Part shown: in pieces, positions 24,083 to 31,985 of the stretch
Numbering within the stretch: the first letter of the stretch is position 1
How the letters are laid out: the number at the start of each line of letters is the position of its first letter
Assembly: GCA_004213235.1 (NCBI GenBank)
Contig: SHAI01000001.1
Coordinates: 1 to 31,985, forward strand
Source: Parvularculaceae bacterium
GTDB taxonomy: Bacteria > Pseudomonadota > Alphaproteobacteria > Caulobacterales > Parvularculaceae
Length of the DNA: 31,985 nt
Reading direction: 5' to 3'
Made by a program: the position numbers and the translations under genes
Notes under the pieces: model-generated
The model's input: the letters and a program-made list of their open reading frames with translations, nothing else
Told to the model about the DNA's origin: nothing
The model's database searches: none

Positions 24083-24999
24083 TCTTGCCCCCCATTTACC
24101 TGCGGCGTGGACTCATTAAGAAGATACCCTCGCGGATCACGGTCTATCTCGCGCAACACTTCGTCGAGGGTGCGGAACGCCCGTCGCGCCTCGGCAAGAG
24201 TTGGTCCGACTTGCGCTAATCCGTTCTCAGAAAAAACATTGAGGGGCTCGCGATTTTCTTCGACGACAACCTGAACGTCTTTGATCAGAATTTGCAATTC
24301 TGCCATTGTCTCACGCGCTTCGGTGAGCGCGCCGGTCGCATCGCGGGCAATCAACACGTCCAAATCTTCAGCAGCCTTCGCTAATGACTCCGACGCGTCA
24401 GCGAGATTGTGAGTCAAAATTGCTGTATTGCGAATGGTCTGGCCAATTTCCTCATCATTTTCCGCCAGCGCCGCAACCGCTTTATCGATGCTTGAGAGGA
24501 TCCGGCCGAATGAATCGGTATTATCCTCCGATAAAAGTCGCAAAACCGCCTCGACGATATCGCCACTCCCCTCCAGAAACGCCGCGAAACCAGACGGCTC
24601 AGCCTGAATTTGAGGGATGCCGCGCACTTCATCTTTCAAGAGTGGTGCATTTTTGTCTGACGCGCGCAACTGGATCACGGCAAGCCCGGTAAAGCCGACA
24701 AGCTCTAATTTCGCTTTTGTGCTGGTCGTGACCGGGGTATCACTTTCGACGCGGATCCTTGCACGGACAATAGTCGGATCGTCCTCGCTAATGGTGAGAG
24801 CACCCACTTCACCTTTTTGAATGCCATTAAAGCGCACTGGTGAGCCGGAGGACAAGCCGGAAGCCCCCTCGCTGAAGATAACGTCATATTCGTCATACTC
24901 AGCGCGATTACCACCAAGCCACAGCACGAAGAAAAACGCGATGGACACGAGGATAAGTACAATGGCACCAATTATTACAAAGTGCGCGCGCGTTTCCAT
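24079..24999 (-). CDS. MlaD-family (MCE domain) lipid transport protein
   Basis: Periplasmic, inner-membrane-anchored MCE protein of 306 aa. One N-terminal TM helix (about 7-29, HFVIIGAIVLILVSIAFFFVLWLGG), the MCE domain (about 38-115, DVIFSEGASGLSSGSPVRFNGIQKGEVG) and a long helical C-terminal tail (about 140-300). MCE proteins form hexameric rings that carry lipids between the membranes. The length exceeds E. coli MlaD (about 180 aa) and fits the longer alphaproteobacterial type with an extended helical tail. It is the third gene of the operon and overlaps the lipoprotein gene by four bases. The direction of lipid flow cannot be told from sequence. Confidence 0.92.
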   Translation of the reverse strand: METRAHFVIIGAIVLILVSIAFFFVLWLGGNRAEYDEYDVIFSEGASGLSSGSPVRFNGIQKGEVGALTISEDDPTIVRARIRVESDTPVTTSTKAKLELVGFTGLAVIQLRASDKNAPLLKDEVRGIPQIQAEPSGFAAFLEGSGDIVEAVLRLLSEDNTDSFGRILSSIDKAVAALAENDEEIGQTIRNTAILTHNLADASESLAKAAEDLDVLIARDATGALTEARETMAELQILIKDVQVVVEENREPLNVFSENGLAQVGPTLAEARRAFRTLDEVLREIDRDPRGYLLNESTPQVNGGQE

Positions 25000-25065
25000 T
25001 TTAACACTTTCCCAAGCGCAGTGGTTCCCACGCTTTGTTCCTTTTTATTCACATCGTCGCGGCAC

Positions 25066-25884
25066 CTAAGCGTGCGACATCCCCGCCGCCCGGCCCCTTG
25101 GCCCGGCAAAATATTCCCGTATCCAGGCGTGATCTGCCCGCCTTACCTCCTCAAGCGGGCCGATTTCGATAACCCGATTTTCTGCAAGAACCGCGATCCG
25201 GTCGCAGTCCGCATACAGAGAATCTAAATCATGGGTTACCATAAACACGGTTAGCCCTAAGGAATTCTTGAGATTAACAATCAACTCATCAAACTGTGCA
25301 GCGCCAATCGGATCCAAGCCCGCCGTCGGTTCATCCAAGAATACGATCTCTGGATCCAAAGCTAAAGCCCTTGCAAGCCCTGCACGTTTGCGCATCCCGC
25401 CCGACAACTCAGAGGGGTATTTGGCTCCGGCGTCAGGCGGCAAACCAGCCATAGAAATCTTTAACGCCGCCATCTCCTCTGCCAGCTTGTCGGAGACGTT
25501 CAGATGCTCCCGGATTGGGGCCATAACGTTTTGCGCGACCGTCAAAGAGGAAAACAGCGCCCCACCCTGGAACAAGACACCCCAGCGTCGCTCTATAGCA
25601 AGCCGGCCAGCCTCACCCACGCGATAGAAATCCTCCCCAAAGACACGCACCGTTCCGGCAGTGGGGCGTTTCAGGCCAATAATCGCACGCATCAAAACCG
25701 ACTTCCCGGTCCCGGAGCCGCCAACAACGCCAAGGATCTCACCGCGCATCAAGTCAAGGTCAAGATCGTCATGTATCACCACGCTATCAAACTGCGTTTT
25801 CAACCCCCGAATGGAGATAATCGCCGCATCAGCGTCGAGCGCTTGATCACCGCCATTTAGCATATGTGTTCCGTGTACGGCCAT
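25066..25884 (-). CDS. MlaF-like ABC transporter ATPase
   Basis: 272-aa nucleotide-binding subunit that powers the lipid transporter. Walker A GGSGTGKS (55-62), Q-loop LFQGGALFSSLTV, signature LSGGMRKRAGLARALA, Walker B EIVFLDEPTAGLDP and the H-loop MVTHDLDS are all intact. The ATG at 25884 directly abuts the stop of the permease gene (TAA ATG). A second in-frame ATG at 25863 would drop seven residues. The SGGMRKR variant of the signature is typical of Mla-type ATPases. There is a 66-bp gap to the downstream MCE gene. Confidence 0.95.
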   Translation of the reverse strand: MAVHGTHMLNGGDQALDADAAIISIRGLKTQFDSVVIHDDLDLDLMRGEILGVVGGSGTGKSVLMRAIIGLKRPTAGTVRVFGEDFYRVGEAGRLAIERRWGVLFQGGALFSSLTVAQNVMAPIREHLNVSDKLAEEMAALKISMAGLPPDAGAKYPSELSGGMRKRAGLARALALDPEIVFLDEPTAGLDPIGAAQFDELIVNLKNSLGLTVFMVTHDLDSLYADCDRIAVLAENRVIEIGPLEEVRRADHAWIREYFAGPRGRAAGMSHA

Positions 25885-27012
25885 TTAGAAATCAATTTCC
25901 AGATAAAACATAGCGAAAAATGCATCAATAACGATGACCAAAAACAGCGACTGGACGACGGATAGCGTCGTTCTCTGGCCCAGCGATTCAGCACTTCCTT
26001 CCACCTCCATGCCCTGGAAGCACCCGACAACGGCAATAATAAAAGCAAAGAATGGTGCCTTGATGATGCCCGCCCAGAAGTTTGAAATAGTGATGCTTTC
26101 TTCCATTCGGGCCAAGAACAATACCGGGGAGACATCAAGTGCCTGGGCGGCGACAAGGCCGCCGCCGATCAGCCCAAGCATGGCCGCTAAAAATGCCAAT
26201 ATCGGCGTCATCAGAACAAGCGCTATCGTTCGCGGCAGAACGAGAACCTCGATCGGATCGAGCCCAAGTGTGCGCATTGCATCAATTTCTTCGCGGATTT
26301 TCATCGAACCGATCTGCGCGGTGAATGCGCTGCCCGATCGGCCAGCAAGCAGAATAGCTGCAAGCAAGACGCCAAATTCCCGCAATACGGAAAGTCCGAC
26401 AAGCTCAACGGTGAAGATTTCGGCGTTAAAAATTTTCAGCGTTTTCGCGCCCATATAAGCGACGACGGCACCGACAAGAAACGACACCAATCCGATGATC
26501 GGCATCGCGTCGAGGCCGGCTTCTTCCATATGATGCGCGATAGAGGTAACGCGAAGACGCTTAGGGTCGCGCGCCACGCGCGCTAAGGTTGTAACAACAA
26601 CGCCAATGAAACTCAGGATTTTAATACCGGAGATATAGGCACCGTAAGCGCCCCTACCCAACCGGTTTAGCAGTAACAAAAACGGGTCCCGCCATGGCGG
26701 TTCTACCGGGCAGGGCTGCAAATGCGGCTCAACATGTTCAATCAGGGCACGGTGCGCGCGCGAGCCACCACGAAAGTGAGAAGCGGTCGTGCGTGCGGTA
26801 CAAGCGCGCATCACCCGCTGCAACACCATTGCGCCTGCCGTATCCAGCCCGGTGAGATCATCGAGGTCAATTATGAGATCGTGGCCGACCGAATCTGCCT
26901 GAAATTTTCGCAAATCTTCGTCAATGTCGCCCAAGAACCGCGCTCGCCACTCGCCCGATACCCTTAGCCGCCAGATATCGTCGCGTGTCTCGAAAGAAAA
27001 CGCCGCGGCCAT
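25885..27012 (-). CDS. MlaE-family lipid ABC permease with N-terminal STAS domain
   Basis: 375 aa. The N-terminal STAS domain (about 1-105, DLIIDLDDLTGLDTAGAMVLQRV) corresponds to the separate MlaB protein of E. coli. The MlaE permease domain (about 120-375) has five to six membrane segments with the motifs GLVSFLVGAVVAYMGA, ELVGLSVLREFGVLLAAILLAGRSGSAF, IGSMKIREEIDAMRTLGLDP and FIIAVVGCFQGMEVEGSAESLG. ATG 27012 follows AAAGGG. It is the first gene of the operon, divergently placed from the CHASE2 protein gene. The STAS and permease parts being one chain is common in alphaproteobacteria. It replaces a stand-alone MlaB, so the operon is complete apart from a periplasmic MlaC, which I do not see here. 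Confidence 0.93.
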   Translation of the reverse strand: MAAAFSFETRDDIWRLRVSGEWRARFLGDIDEDLRKFQADSVGHDLIIDLDDLTGLDTAGAMVLQRVMRACTARTTASHFRGGSRAHRALIEHVEPHLQPCPVEPPWRDPFLLLLNRLGRGAYGAYISGIKILSFIGVVVTTLARVARDPKRLRVTSIAHHMEEAGLDAMPIIGLVSFLVGAVVAYMGAKTLKIFNAEIFTVELVGLSVLREFGVLLAAILLAGRSGSAFTAQIGSMKIREEIDAMRTLGLDPIEVLVLPRTIALVLMTPILAFLAAMLGLIGGGLVAAQALDVSPVLFLARMEESITISNFWAGIIKAPFFAFIIAVVGCFQGMEVEGSAESLGQRTTLSVVQSLFLVIVIDAFFAMFYLEIDF

Positions 27013-27245
27013 AATAATGACCCTTTCACTTAATCAACTAAAAGAATCTTACCCGATCGGCACGGGAGTTGCACGTGTACTTTTCAAGACAGTGTTGCAC
27101 TCTAGTCTGAAATTATGGTGAACAGACCCTAATTGGCTTGTTGGTGCGGTGCAGATGACGTCTCAGTTTGGAAACAGGTCGCGCATGTCGGGACGTGTGC
27201 ATCAAAGCTAGCGAGCGTAATGGGCAAACCTTGCTACTAGCGCCA
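27013..27245. promoter_or_regulatory. Divergent promoter region between the mla-like operon and the CHASE2 gene
   Basis: 233 bp without a gene. It should hold both promoters. GTTGCAC occurs twice on the plus strand (27068-27074 and 27094-27100), as a possible regulator half-site or -35-like element. No convincing -10 partner at standard spacing was found, so no promoter is placed. Confidence 0.3.
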
Positions 27246-29570
27246 ATGGCCCCGAGATTAGATCTGCACACGAGATTGAACGGAGAGTTTGAACGGGTGC
27301 GTAAATTTTCATTCCCTCATCGTGTCGGATGGACGGCGGTTATCCCCCAGCTGATTATGGGACTCGTGGTCAGTGTTCTCGCCCTGACAACTCTCGGCGA
27401 CGCGCAAACCCGCGCCGGTGGCCCCCGCGAAAAGCTTTTTGATTTTTATCAACGCCTGATCCCCCAGGACAGTCACGGATTATCGCCGTTTCACATTGTG
27501 GAAATCGATCATGAAAGCATCCAGCGCATTGGGCCCTGGCCATGGCCGCGCTCTGTCATTGCTGAATTGGTCGACAATGCGGCAGCGGCGGGTGCAACGG
27601 GGGTCATTTATGTTGAGCCTGTCGATACGCCGGACCCATTATCGACAACGACCATCACAAACTTCTGGTTGGAAGGTGCGCGCGGGCAAAAACTTGCCGA
27701 TGAATTCGCAGCACTGCCAAGCACCGATGAAACTCTGGCAAAAGCACTTAACGCCGCCAATGGTGCATTCGCCATTGACCCAGCGCCACCTGCTTTCCAA
27801 CTCGGTCAGCTATCCCTGGGCCAGCTTTCCCTCGATAAAGCGGCATTGCCAGCTGACAATATCACCATGCTGGATACGCCAAATGGCGCAACGCAGTACA
27901 TCTCCCTGCCAATCTCGAAGCCACGCTTTGGTGTCAACGAGGCAATGAACACTGCGGCTCAACTAAGTGTTACCACCCTGCCGCTGGACGGCGACGGGGT
28001 ATTCCGCGCGGCACCGCTCTTGTGGTCTGTGGATGGGACAGCAAAACCGTCAATTGCCCTCCAAGCGGCACGGCTTGCCAACAAGGAATCACACTTCACT
28101 GTCCTACATAACAGCGCAGCCATGACGGACAACGACCAAATTGTGCGCGCTATAAAACTAGGTGCGAAAACGCTACCCGTTGACCAATTTACCCGTGCGG
28201 CGGTTCTCTGGCCGCAACGCCCTATGCCCACGGCAACCGCTGCTTGGCGCCTGCACACCGCAGCTACGTCAAACACACACCTGGCCGGCAAAGTTGTCCT
28301 CATCGGCCGCGATACCAAAACCGGTGCGGCCATCCCCACACCGAATGGCGCGTTATCACCAGCAGCACTCCATACAACAATTGCGGAGCAAATCCTGCAA
28401 GGTGCGGTTCAAAATCGCCCGATATGGATGGGATATATCGAAGCGCTTAGCGTTATCGCGCTTGGCATGATCGTTATAATTTTTACACGAAGTATTTCAT
28501 TTTGGTATACTCTTGGGCTCGCCGCATTGGGCGCTATCGTGCTGTTTCTTTTTTCCGGCGGTCTGCTTTACGTATCAAATTATGTTTTTGATCCACTGCC
28601 GGGGGCGCTGGCTCTCGGTCTTGGTGCACTTTCTGCTGCTGGCGGGGGATCCTTCGGCGCGGCGTTTTCTGATGAGCAGCTCCGCAATAATTTCAAACTT
28701 ACACTGCCAGAACAGACTTTAAAAAAGATTCGCGAAGACGGTCCGAAATCCATTTTGGATGGTTCGCGGCGGGAAATTACCATCTTGGCCTGCGAACTGA
28801 CGCTGCTTGATGAGGATCTTCAGTGTTTCGCGGGCAAGCCTGGGGCAGTAACGTCCATGGTCGCGAGCGCATGTCAATCCGTACGCCAAGCGATCGTTGA
28901 AATGGGCGGCGCAACGGACCAGTCAGACGGCGGCAAGGTGTTTGGCTATTTTAATGCACCATTTGAAACAGCTGACCATGTCAAAGCGGCGTGCCTGTCT
29001 GCGCTTCGCCTTATCGAGCTCATGGACAAGATTAACGCTCAGATTGACAGTGGGCGCTCCGAGCATGACATCCGCCTTCACCTCGCCATTGGGATAAGTA
29101 GCGGAGAATGTCTCGTCGGACCGATGGGACATGGGCGGACGAATAGATATTCCGCCATCGGCGAACCGATGCGCATGGCATCATTCCTTTCCCGGCAGGC
29201 GGCGTATTATGGGCCTGCAATCATTGTCAATGACGAAATCTTCCGCAGTATGCGGCACAATTTTGCATTTCTGGAACTTGATCGCGTGCAACCACGCGGC
29301 CGCGCCCGTTCTTCTGCCATTCATGCTTTGGTCGGAAGTCCGTTCTTGAAATCTGGAAAGTCATTCCGTGCACTGGACGAAGCCCATAGAGACATGCTCG
29401 CGGCATATCGCGCTGGTGAACTTGAAAAAGCAGAGCAAACCCTCGCGCAGATACGCGACCTGCCAGGGTCAAACATCGCTCTTTTCGACATTTACGAGCA
29501 GCGCATAAAAGACGCGCAGGAAAACGGCCTGCCAGTTCCTGAAAACGGCGCAACACCGGTCACAATCTAA
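27246..29570 (+). CDS. CHASE2 sensor protein with a degenerate class III adenylate/guanylate cyclase domain
   Basis: 774-aa membrane sensor from ATG 27246. A GTG at 27297 has a better ribosome binding site (GGAGAG, nine bases), and a TTG at 27168 is also possible. In order: TM1 (just after RKFSFPHRVGW), an extracytoplasmic CHASE2 domain (FHIVEIDHESIQRIGPWPWPRSVIAELV), three TM helices (about 405-480) and a C-terminal cyclase fold (about 510-690). Compared with the class III consensus, the first metal Asp reads Glu517 (ILACELT) and the second is Gly563 (SDGGKVFGYF instead of IGDG). The transition-state Asn and Arg of the DPVNLAAR motif are replaced by Arg643 and Phe647 (GEPMRMASFL). The fold seems kept but catalysis is unlikely, so it may bind nucleotide or signal by contact. 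The tail (about 700-774) is helical and TPR-like. Confidence 0.85.
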   Translation: MAPRLDLHTRLNGEFERVRKFSFPHRVGWTAVIPQLIMGLVVSVLALTTLGDAQTRAGGPREKLFDFYQRLIPQDSHGLSPFHIVEIDHESIQRIGPWPWPRSVIAELVDNAAAAGATGVIYVEPVDTPDPLSTTTITNFWLEGARGQKLADEFAALPSTDETLAKALNAANGAFAIDPAPPAFQLGQLSLGQLSLDKAALPADNITMLDTPNGATQYISLPISKPRFGVNEAMNTAAQLSVTTLPLDGDGVFRAAPLLWSVDGTAKPSIALQAARLANKESHFTVLHNSAAMTDNDQIVRAIKLGAKTLPVDQFTRAAVLWPQRPMPTATAAWRLHTAATSNTHLAGKVVLIGRDTKTGAAIPTPNGALSPAALHTTIAEQILQGAVQNRPIWMGYIEALSVIALGMIVIIFTRSISFWYTLGLAALGAIVLFLFSGGLLYVSNYVFDPLPGALALGLGALSAAGGGSFGAAFSDEQLRNNFKLTLPEQTLKKIREDGPKSILDGSRREITILACELTLLDEDLQCFAGKPGAVTSMVASACQSVRQAIVEMGGATDQSDGGKVFGYFNAPFETADHVKAACLSALRLIELMDKINAQIDSGRSEHDIRLHLAIGISSGECLVGPMGHGRTNRYSAIGEPMRMASFLSRQAAYYGPAIIVNDEIFRSMRHNFAFLELDRVQPRGRARSSAIHALVGSPFLKSGKSFRALDEAHRDMLAAYRAGELEKAEQTLAQIRDLPGSNIALFDIYEQRIKDAQENGLPVPENGATPVTI

Positions 29571-29634
29571 ACCACTGCCACTGGCCTTACATTGATGTTT
29601 CGTTGGGAGCATGGGCGCGCCTGGGCCCACCAAG

Positions 29635-30375
29635 CTACCGCGCAGCTATTTTGGAAATATCCTGCACGGAAGTTTGGCCATTCTGGGGCCGCGCACTTGC
29701 CGAAAATAATGATCTGCCGGTTGCAGCGTCTGCGTAATCGTCTGCAAGATGCGACATGCGCGAGACCGCCGCATCAAAGCGTCCACGCAAGCTCAATGCG
29801 GTTAATTCCCGCTCCACTGCGTCACCGGCAAGACGTTTGGTGGTTGTCAGATAAACGGACTTAGACCGCTGCAATTGTTGTATCGCGCTTTCCAGCACCC
29901 CCACGTCGGAGAAGTTTGGCTGCGCACGCTCCAATGCGAGTGATGCGACCTGGGTAAGTCGCTCCGCCTTCTCCAATGTTTCGTCAGCATCCGCCAACAA
30001 ACGCTGCAAGGGCGCATCTTCTTGTTGTAAGGTTCGGTAATATGCGTCGCCAGCAAGCGCTGCGGTATCGCCAGCTGATGCAGGGCCGCGCCCGATAAGG
30101 CGCCCGATCAAACTCGAGCGTTTGCGCGACGGCCAGTTGGTTCGCTGGAGATCAGCAGCTGCAATCTGGATTTCCCCAAAATGATCTGCCCTTTCACCGC
30201 CCTGGTTAGCCCCGAATGATGCCCCCTTCGGCACCGTACCGGTTGAACACCCGGCACCGACAGCGACGATCATCGCCGCAATACATGCCTGGCGGAGAGA
30301 GACTGACTTGTTCTTGTCTTTTTGGAAATTTGACAACCCCAAGGGCCTATTCAACGCAACTGCCCGTTTCACCAT
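29635..30375 (-). CDS. Hypothetical lipoprotein
   Basis: 246 aa from the ATG at 30375, which has AAGGG upstream. The lipobox VGAGC places the lipidated Cys at 43, behind an unusually long basic N-region; a shorter start may be real. The mature part is Ser/Gly-rich at first (about 44-110) and then strongly helical (about 115-215, ADADETLEKAERLTQVASLALERA and AIQQLQRSKSVYLTTTKRLAGDAVERELTALSLRG), suggesting a coiled or helical-bundle domain. I do not recognise the family. It is convergent with the CHASE2 gene (64 bp) and divergent from the iminopeptidase gene. Probable periplasmic, membrane-anchored protein of unknown function. Confidence 0.7.
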   Translation of the reverse strand: MVKRAVALNRPLGLSNFQKDKNKSVSLRQACIAAMIVAVGAGCSTGTVPKGASFGANQGGERADHFGEIQIAAADLQRTNWPSRKRSSLIGRLIGRGPASAGDTAALAGDAYYRTLQQEDAPLQRLLADADETLEKAERLTQVASLALERAQPNFSDVGVLESAIQQLQRSKSVYLTTTKRLAGDAVERELTALSLRGRFDAAVSRMSHLADDYADAATGRSLFSASARPQNGQTSVQDISKIAAR

Positions 30376-30432
30376 TATTCCCTTACAACACACCCAATTT
30401 TATCCAACCAAACCTAAGGAGTTGGATTAATC

Positions 30433-30459
30433 TGCGCGGACAGCCACCCAATCCGTGCA
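30433..30459 (+). other. Hairpin in the lipoprotein/pip spacer
   Basis: TGCGCGGA (30433-30440) and TCCGTGCA (30452-30459) can pair over 8 bp with one G-U, with an 11-base loop. No T-run follows. It may be a leader structure; weak support. Confidence 0.25.
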
Positions 30460-30489
30460 TCTTTGCTCTTCAAAGCAAAATGTACCTTT

Positions 30490-30523
30490 CCATCCACGCA
30501 TCAAATCCATCCACGCATCAAAT
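30490..30523 (+). repeat. 17-bp direct tandem duplication
   Basis: CCATCCACGCATCAAAT occurs at 30490-30506 and immediately again at 30507-30523. It is in the 286-bp spacer between the lipoprotein gene and pip, about 140 bp upstream of pip. Otherwise this spacer shows no gene. Confidence 0.85.
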
Positions 30524-30661
30524 CATCAAGCGCCGCGTATGGTTAAAAACGTGGCAAGCGTGTAGGAAGCTTGAACACCGCGTTTGAAACTTGTCTTCGA
30601 TGCGCTCCACTACCCACAATAATACCCATAGCACGAAAACACCGTCAGAGTCAGCTTGCTT

Positions 30662-31618
30662 ATGTCCAGAAATATTGAACTTTATCCGCCAATCGACCCG
30701 TACGAGACCGGCATGCTGGCCGTTTCGGACCTTCATACAATCTATTACGAAGTATCTGGCAACCCGAAGGGGAAACCTGTTGTCGTATGCCATGGCGGGC
30801 CGGGCGGCGGATCGACCCCTCCCATGCGGCGCTATTTTGACCCCGCCCGCTACCGGATTATTTTATTTGACCAGCGCGGCTGCGGGCGCTCCACCCCGAA
30901 GGCAGAATTACGCGAGAACGATACCTGGTCACTCGTCGACGATATGGAACGCCTACGAATCAAATTGGGCATTGAGAAATGGCAGGTTTTTGGCGGCTCA
31001 TGGGGCTCCACATTGTCCTTGACCTATGCACAAAAGCACCCTGACCGGGTGACCGAGCTGGTATTACGGGGAATTTTCATGCTCCGCCGATCCGAGCTTT
31101 TATGGTTTTACCAGGAAGGCGCGAGCTGGATATATCCTGATGCTTGGGAAGCATTCATTGCACCCATCCCCGAAGCAGAACGCGGCGACTTGATGGCGGC
31201 CTATTACAAACGCCTGACGGGAAACGACGTCGCAACGCGAAACGCCTGCGCGAGCGCATGGAGCGTCTGGGAAGGTGGTACCGTTTCCATGGCTCCCTCG
31301 ACAGAACGTATGCAGAGTTTCGCTACTGAAGCATTCGCCGTGGCCTTCGCCCGCATTGAAAGCCATTATTTTGTCAATGGCGGGTTCTTTGACACCGATG
31401 ATCAAATTCTCCGCGAGATTGACCGTATTCGACATATCCCGGCAACAATCGTTCAAGGACGCTATGATGTCGTGACACCAATGAAGTCAGCCTGGGAATT
31501 ACACCGCGCTTGGCCGGAGGCTGATTTCCAGGTCATTCCGGATGCAGGCCACGCGGCGAGCGAACCTGGCATCATAAGCGAACTGGTCCGTGCAACGGAT
31601 AAATACGCCGCTGGATAA
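30662..31618 (+). CDS. pip: Proline iminopeptidase (alpha/beta hydrolase, family S33)
   Basis: Removes N-terminal proline from peptides; cytosolic serine peptidase of 318 aa, normal length. ATG 30662 (MSRNIELYPPIDPYETGML) fits the family start; a TTG two codons earlier is less likely. The oxyanion-hole motif is HGGPGGG and the nucleophile elbow is GGSWGS with Ser113. The Asp region is GRYDVVTP and the His region is PDAGHAASEPG, completing the triad. The motif DQRGCGRSTP is also typical. No obvious partner genes; it probably stands alone as its own transcription unit. Confidence 0.95.
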   Translation: MSRNIELYPPIDPYETGMLAVSDLHTIYYEVSGNPKGKPVVVCHGGPGGGSTPPMRRYFDPARYRIILFDQRGCGRSTPKAELRENDTWSLVDDMERLRIKLGIEKWQVFGGSWGSTLSLTYAQKHPDRVTELVLRGIFMLRRSELLWFYQEGASWIYPDAWEAFIAPIPEAERGDLMAAYYKRLTGNDVATRNACASAWSVWEGGTVSMAPSTERMQSFATEAFAVAFARIESHYFVNGGFFDTDDQILREIDRIRHIPATIVQGRYDVVTPMKSAWELHRAWPEADFQVIPDAGHAASEPGIISELVRATDKYAAG

Positions 31619-31627
31619 TCTCATCTT

Positions 31628-31651
31628 CCGGCATGGGGCGTGACATGCCGG
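31628..31651. terminator. Probable bidirectional terminator hairpin between pip and arsC
   Basis: CCGGCATG (31628-31635), an 8-base loop, CATGCCGG (31644-31651): a perfect GC-rich 8-bp stem in the 40-bp convergent spacer. There is no U-run on either side, so the terminator role rests on position and stem strength. Confidence 0.45.
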
Positions 31652-31658
31652 GGATCAC

Positions 31659-31985
31659 CTACAAAATATCGAGCACGGCTTCTGGTGGGCGCCCGATCGC
31701 TGCCCCTTTATGCGTGAGAACTATCGGGCGCTCGATGAGGATCGGATTGTCGGTCATTATTTGAACAAGATCCGCTTCGGTATGACCTGCAGCGTCCAAA
31801 CCGAGATCCTTATATTTTGCTTCTTTTCTGCGCATCAGTTCGCGCGGTGACATATCCAGCTTCACCAGGATGTCCCGCAACACCGATACGCTTGGCGGTG
31901 ATTTCAGATACTCAACAATATCTGGCTCAATGCCCCTCTCCCGCAAAAGTTCCAATGTCTGACGTGATTTGGAACAGCGCGGATT
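31659..31985 (-). CDS. arsC: Arsenate reductase (glutaredoxin-dependent) ArsC family, N-terminus cut by the window edge
   Basis: Reduces arsenate to arsenite in the cytosol using glutathione and glutaredoxin, if a true ArsC. 108 residues are visible. The reading frame runs off the end with NPRCSKSRQTLELLRERG, the catalytic segment in which the Cys of NPRCSKS is the active site. Only a few residues are missing. Further conserved parts: EYLKSPPS, LGLDAAGHTEADLVQIM and NPILIERPIVLTHKGAAIGRP, with arginines expected for oxyanion binding. The family also contains relatives (YffB, Spx-like) of other function. Without arsB or arsR nearby, a role in arsenic resistance is likely but not certain. Confidence 0.9.
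   Translation of the reverse strand, partial: NPRCSKSRQTLELLRERGIEPDIVEYLKSPPSVSVLRDILVKLDMSPRELMRRKEAKYKDLGLDAAGHTEADLVQIMTDNPILIERPIVLTHKGAAIGRPPEAVLDIL

Noticed and set aside
29600..29630. GC-rich TGGGC...GCCCA stem between the CHASE2 gene and the lipoprotein gene as a terminator
   Set aside because: Only a 5-bp stem with no T-run; too weak to call.

Overview
The window is about 32 kb of chromosomal DNA from an alphaproteobacterium. The main evidence is gene content and order. A run of RNase E, M48/TPR protease, Com1/DsbA-like protein, aroQ-accB-accC-aat, a DUF2155 protein and an NDUFA12-like complex I subunit is typical of that class. Other class-typical features are the acidic insert and Trp-Trp-containing C-terminus of RNase E, a B12-dependent (class II) ribonucleotide reductase of about 1245 residues, and an STAS-MlaE permease fusion. 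The genus cannot be read from the sequence. There are no rRNA, tRNA, IS or CRISPR features, so this is mostly ordinary core genome with a few odd genes.

Layout. Positions 1-4757 (+): 3' part of rne, a periplasmic M48 metalloprotease with TPRs, and a secreted DsbA-family thiol oxidoreductase. 4839-5823 (-): thiS-thiG, making the thiazole of thiamine. 6012-9046 (+): aroQ (no usable ATG/GTG/TTG start), accB, accC and aat. 9013-10163 (-): NDUFA12-like protein and DUF2155 protein; the latter overlaps the end of aat tail to tail. 10407-14144 (+): nrdJ. 14183-16974 (-): a phage-type holin-like membrane protein, thiO (glycine oxidase) and an SLT lytic transglycosylase without signal peptide. 17358-18593 (+): a divergent CPA1-type antiporter homologue. 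18636-19808 (-): isovaleryl-CoA dehydrogenase. 20074-20844 (-): a BacNav-family voltage-gated channel with filter TLEGW. 20996-23302 (+): a two-TM coiled-coil protein resembling polar scaffolds. 23326-23445: an eight-copy 15-bp tandem array between convergent genes. 23441-27012 (-): a four-gene Mla/MCE lipid transport operon. 27246-29570 (+): a CHASE2 protein with a degenerate class III cyclase domain. 29635-30375 (-): an unknown lipoprotein. 30662-31618 (+): proline iminopeptidase. 31659-31985 (-): 3' part of an ArsC-family gene.

How genes work together. thiO, thiS and thiG act in one step (iminoacetate supply, sulfur carrier, ring closure) but are split over about 10 kb. accB and accC form the biotin carboxylase half of acetyl-CoA carboxylase. 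The mla-like genes form a complete envelope lipid transporter: STAS-permease, ATPase, MCE protein and lipoprotein. The M48 protease and DsbA-like protein both serve envelope protein quality.

Most worth a second look: the cyclase-like protein lacking most catalytic residues, the channel with glycine at filter position 4, the aroQ start, the antiporter homologue lacking its ion-site aspartates, the 15-bp array at the convergent junction, the polar-scaffold-like gene, and the orphan holin. I found no clear multi-gene defence or mobile system.
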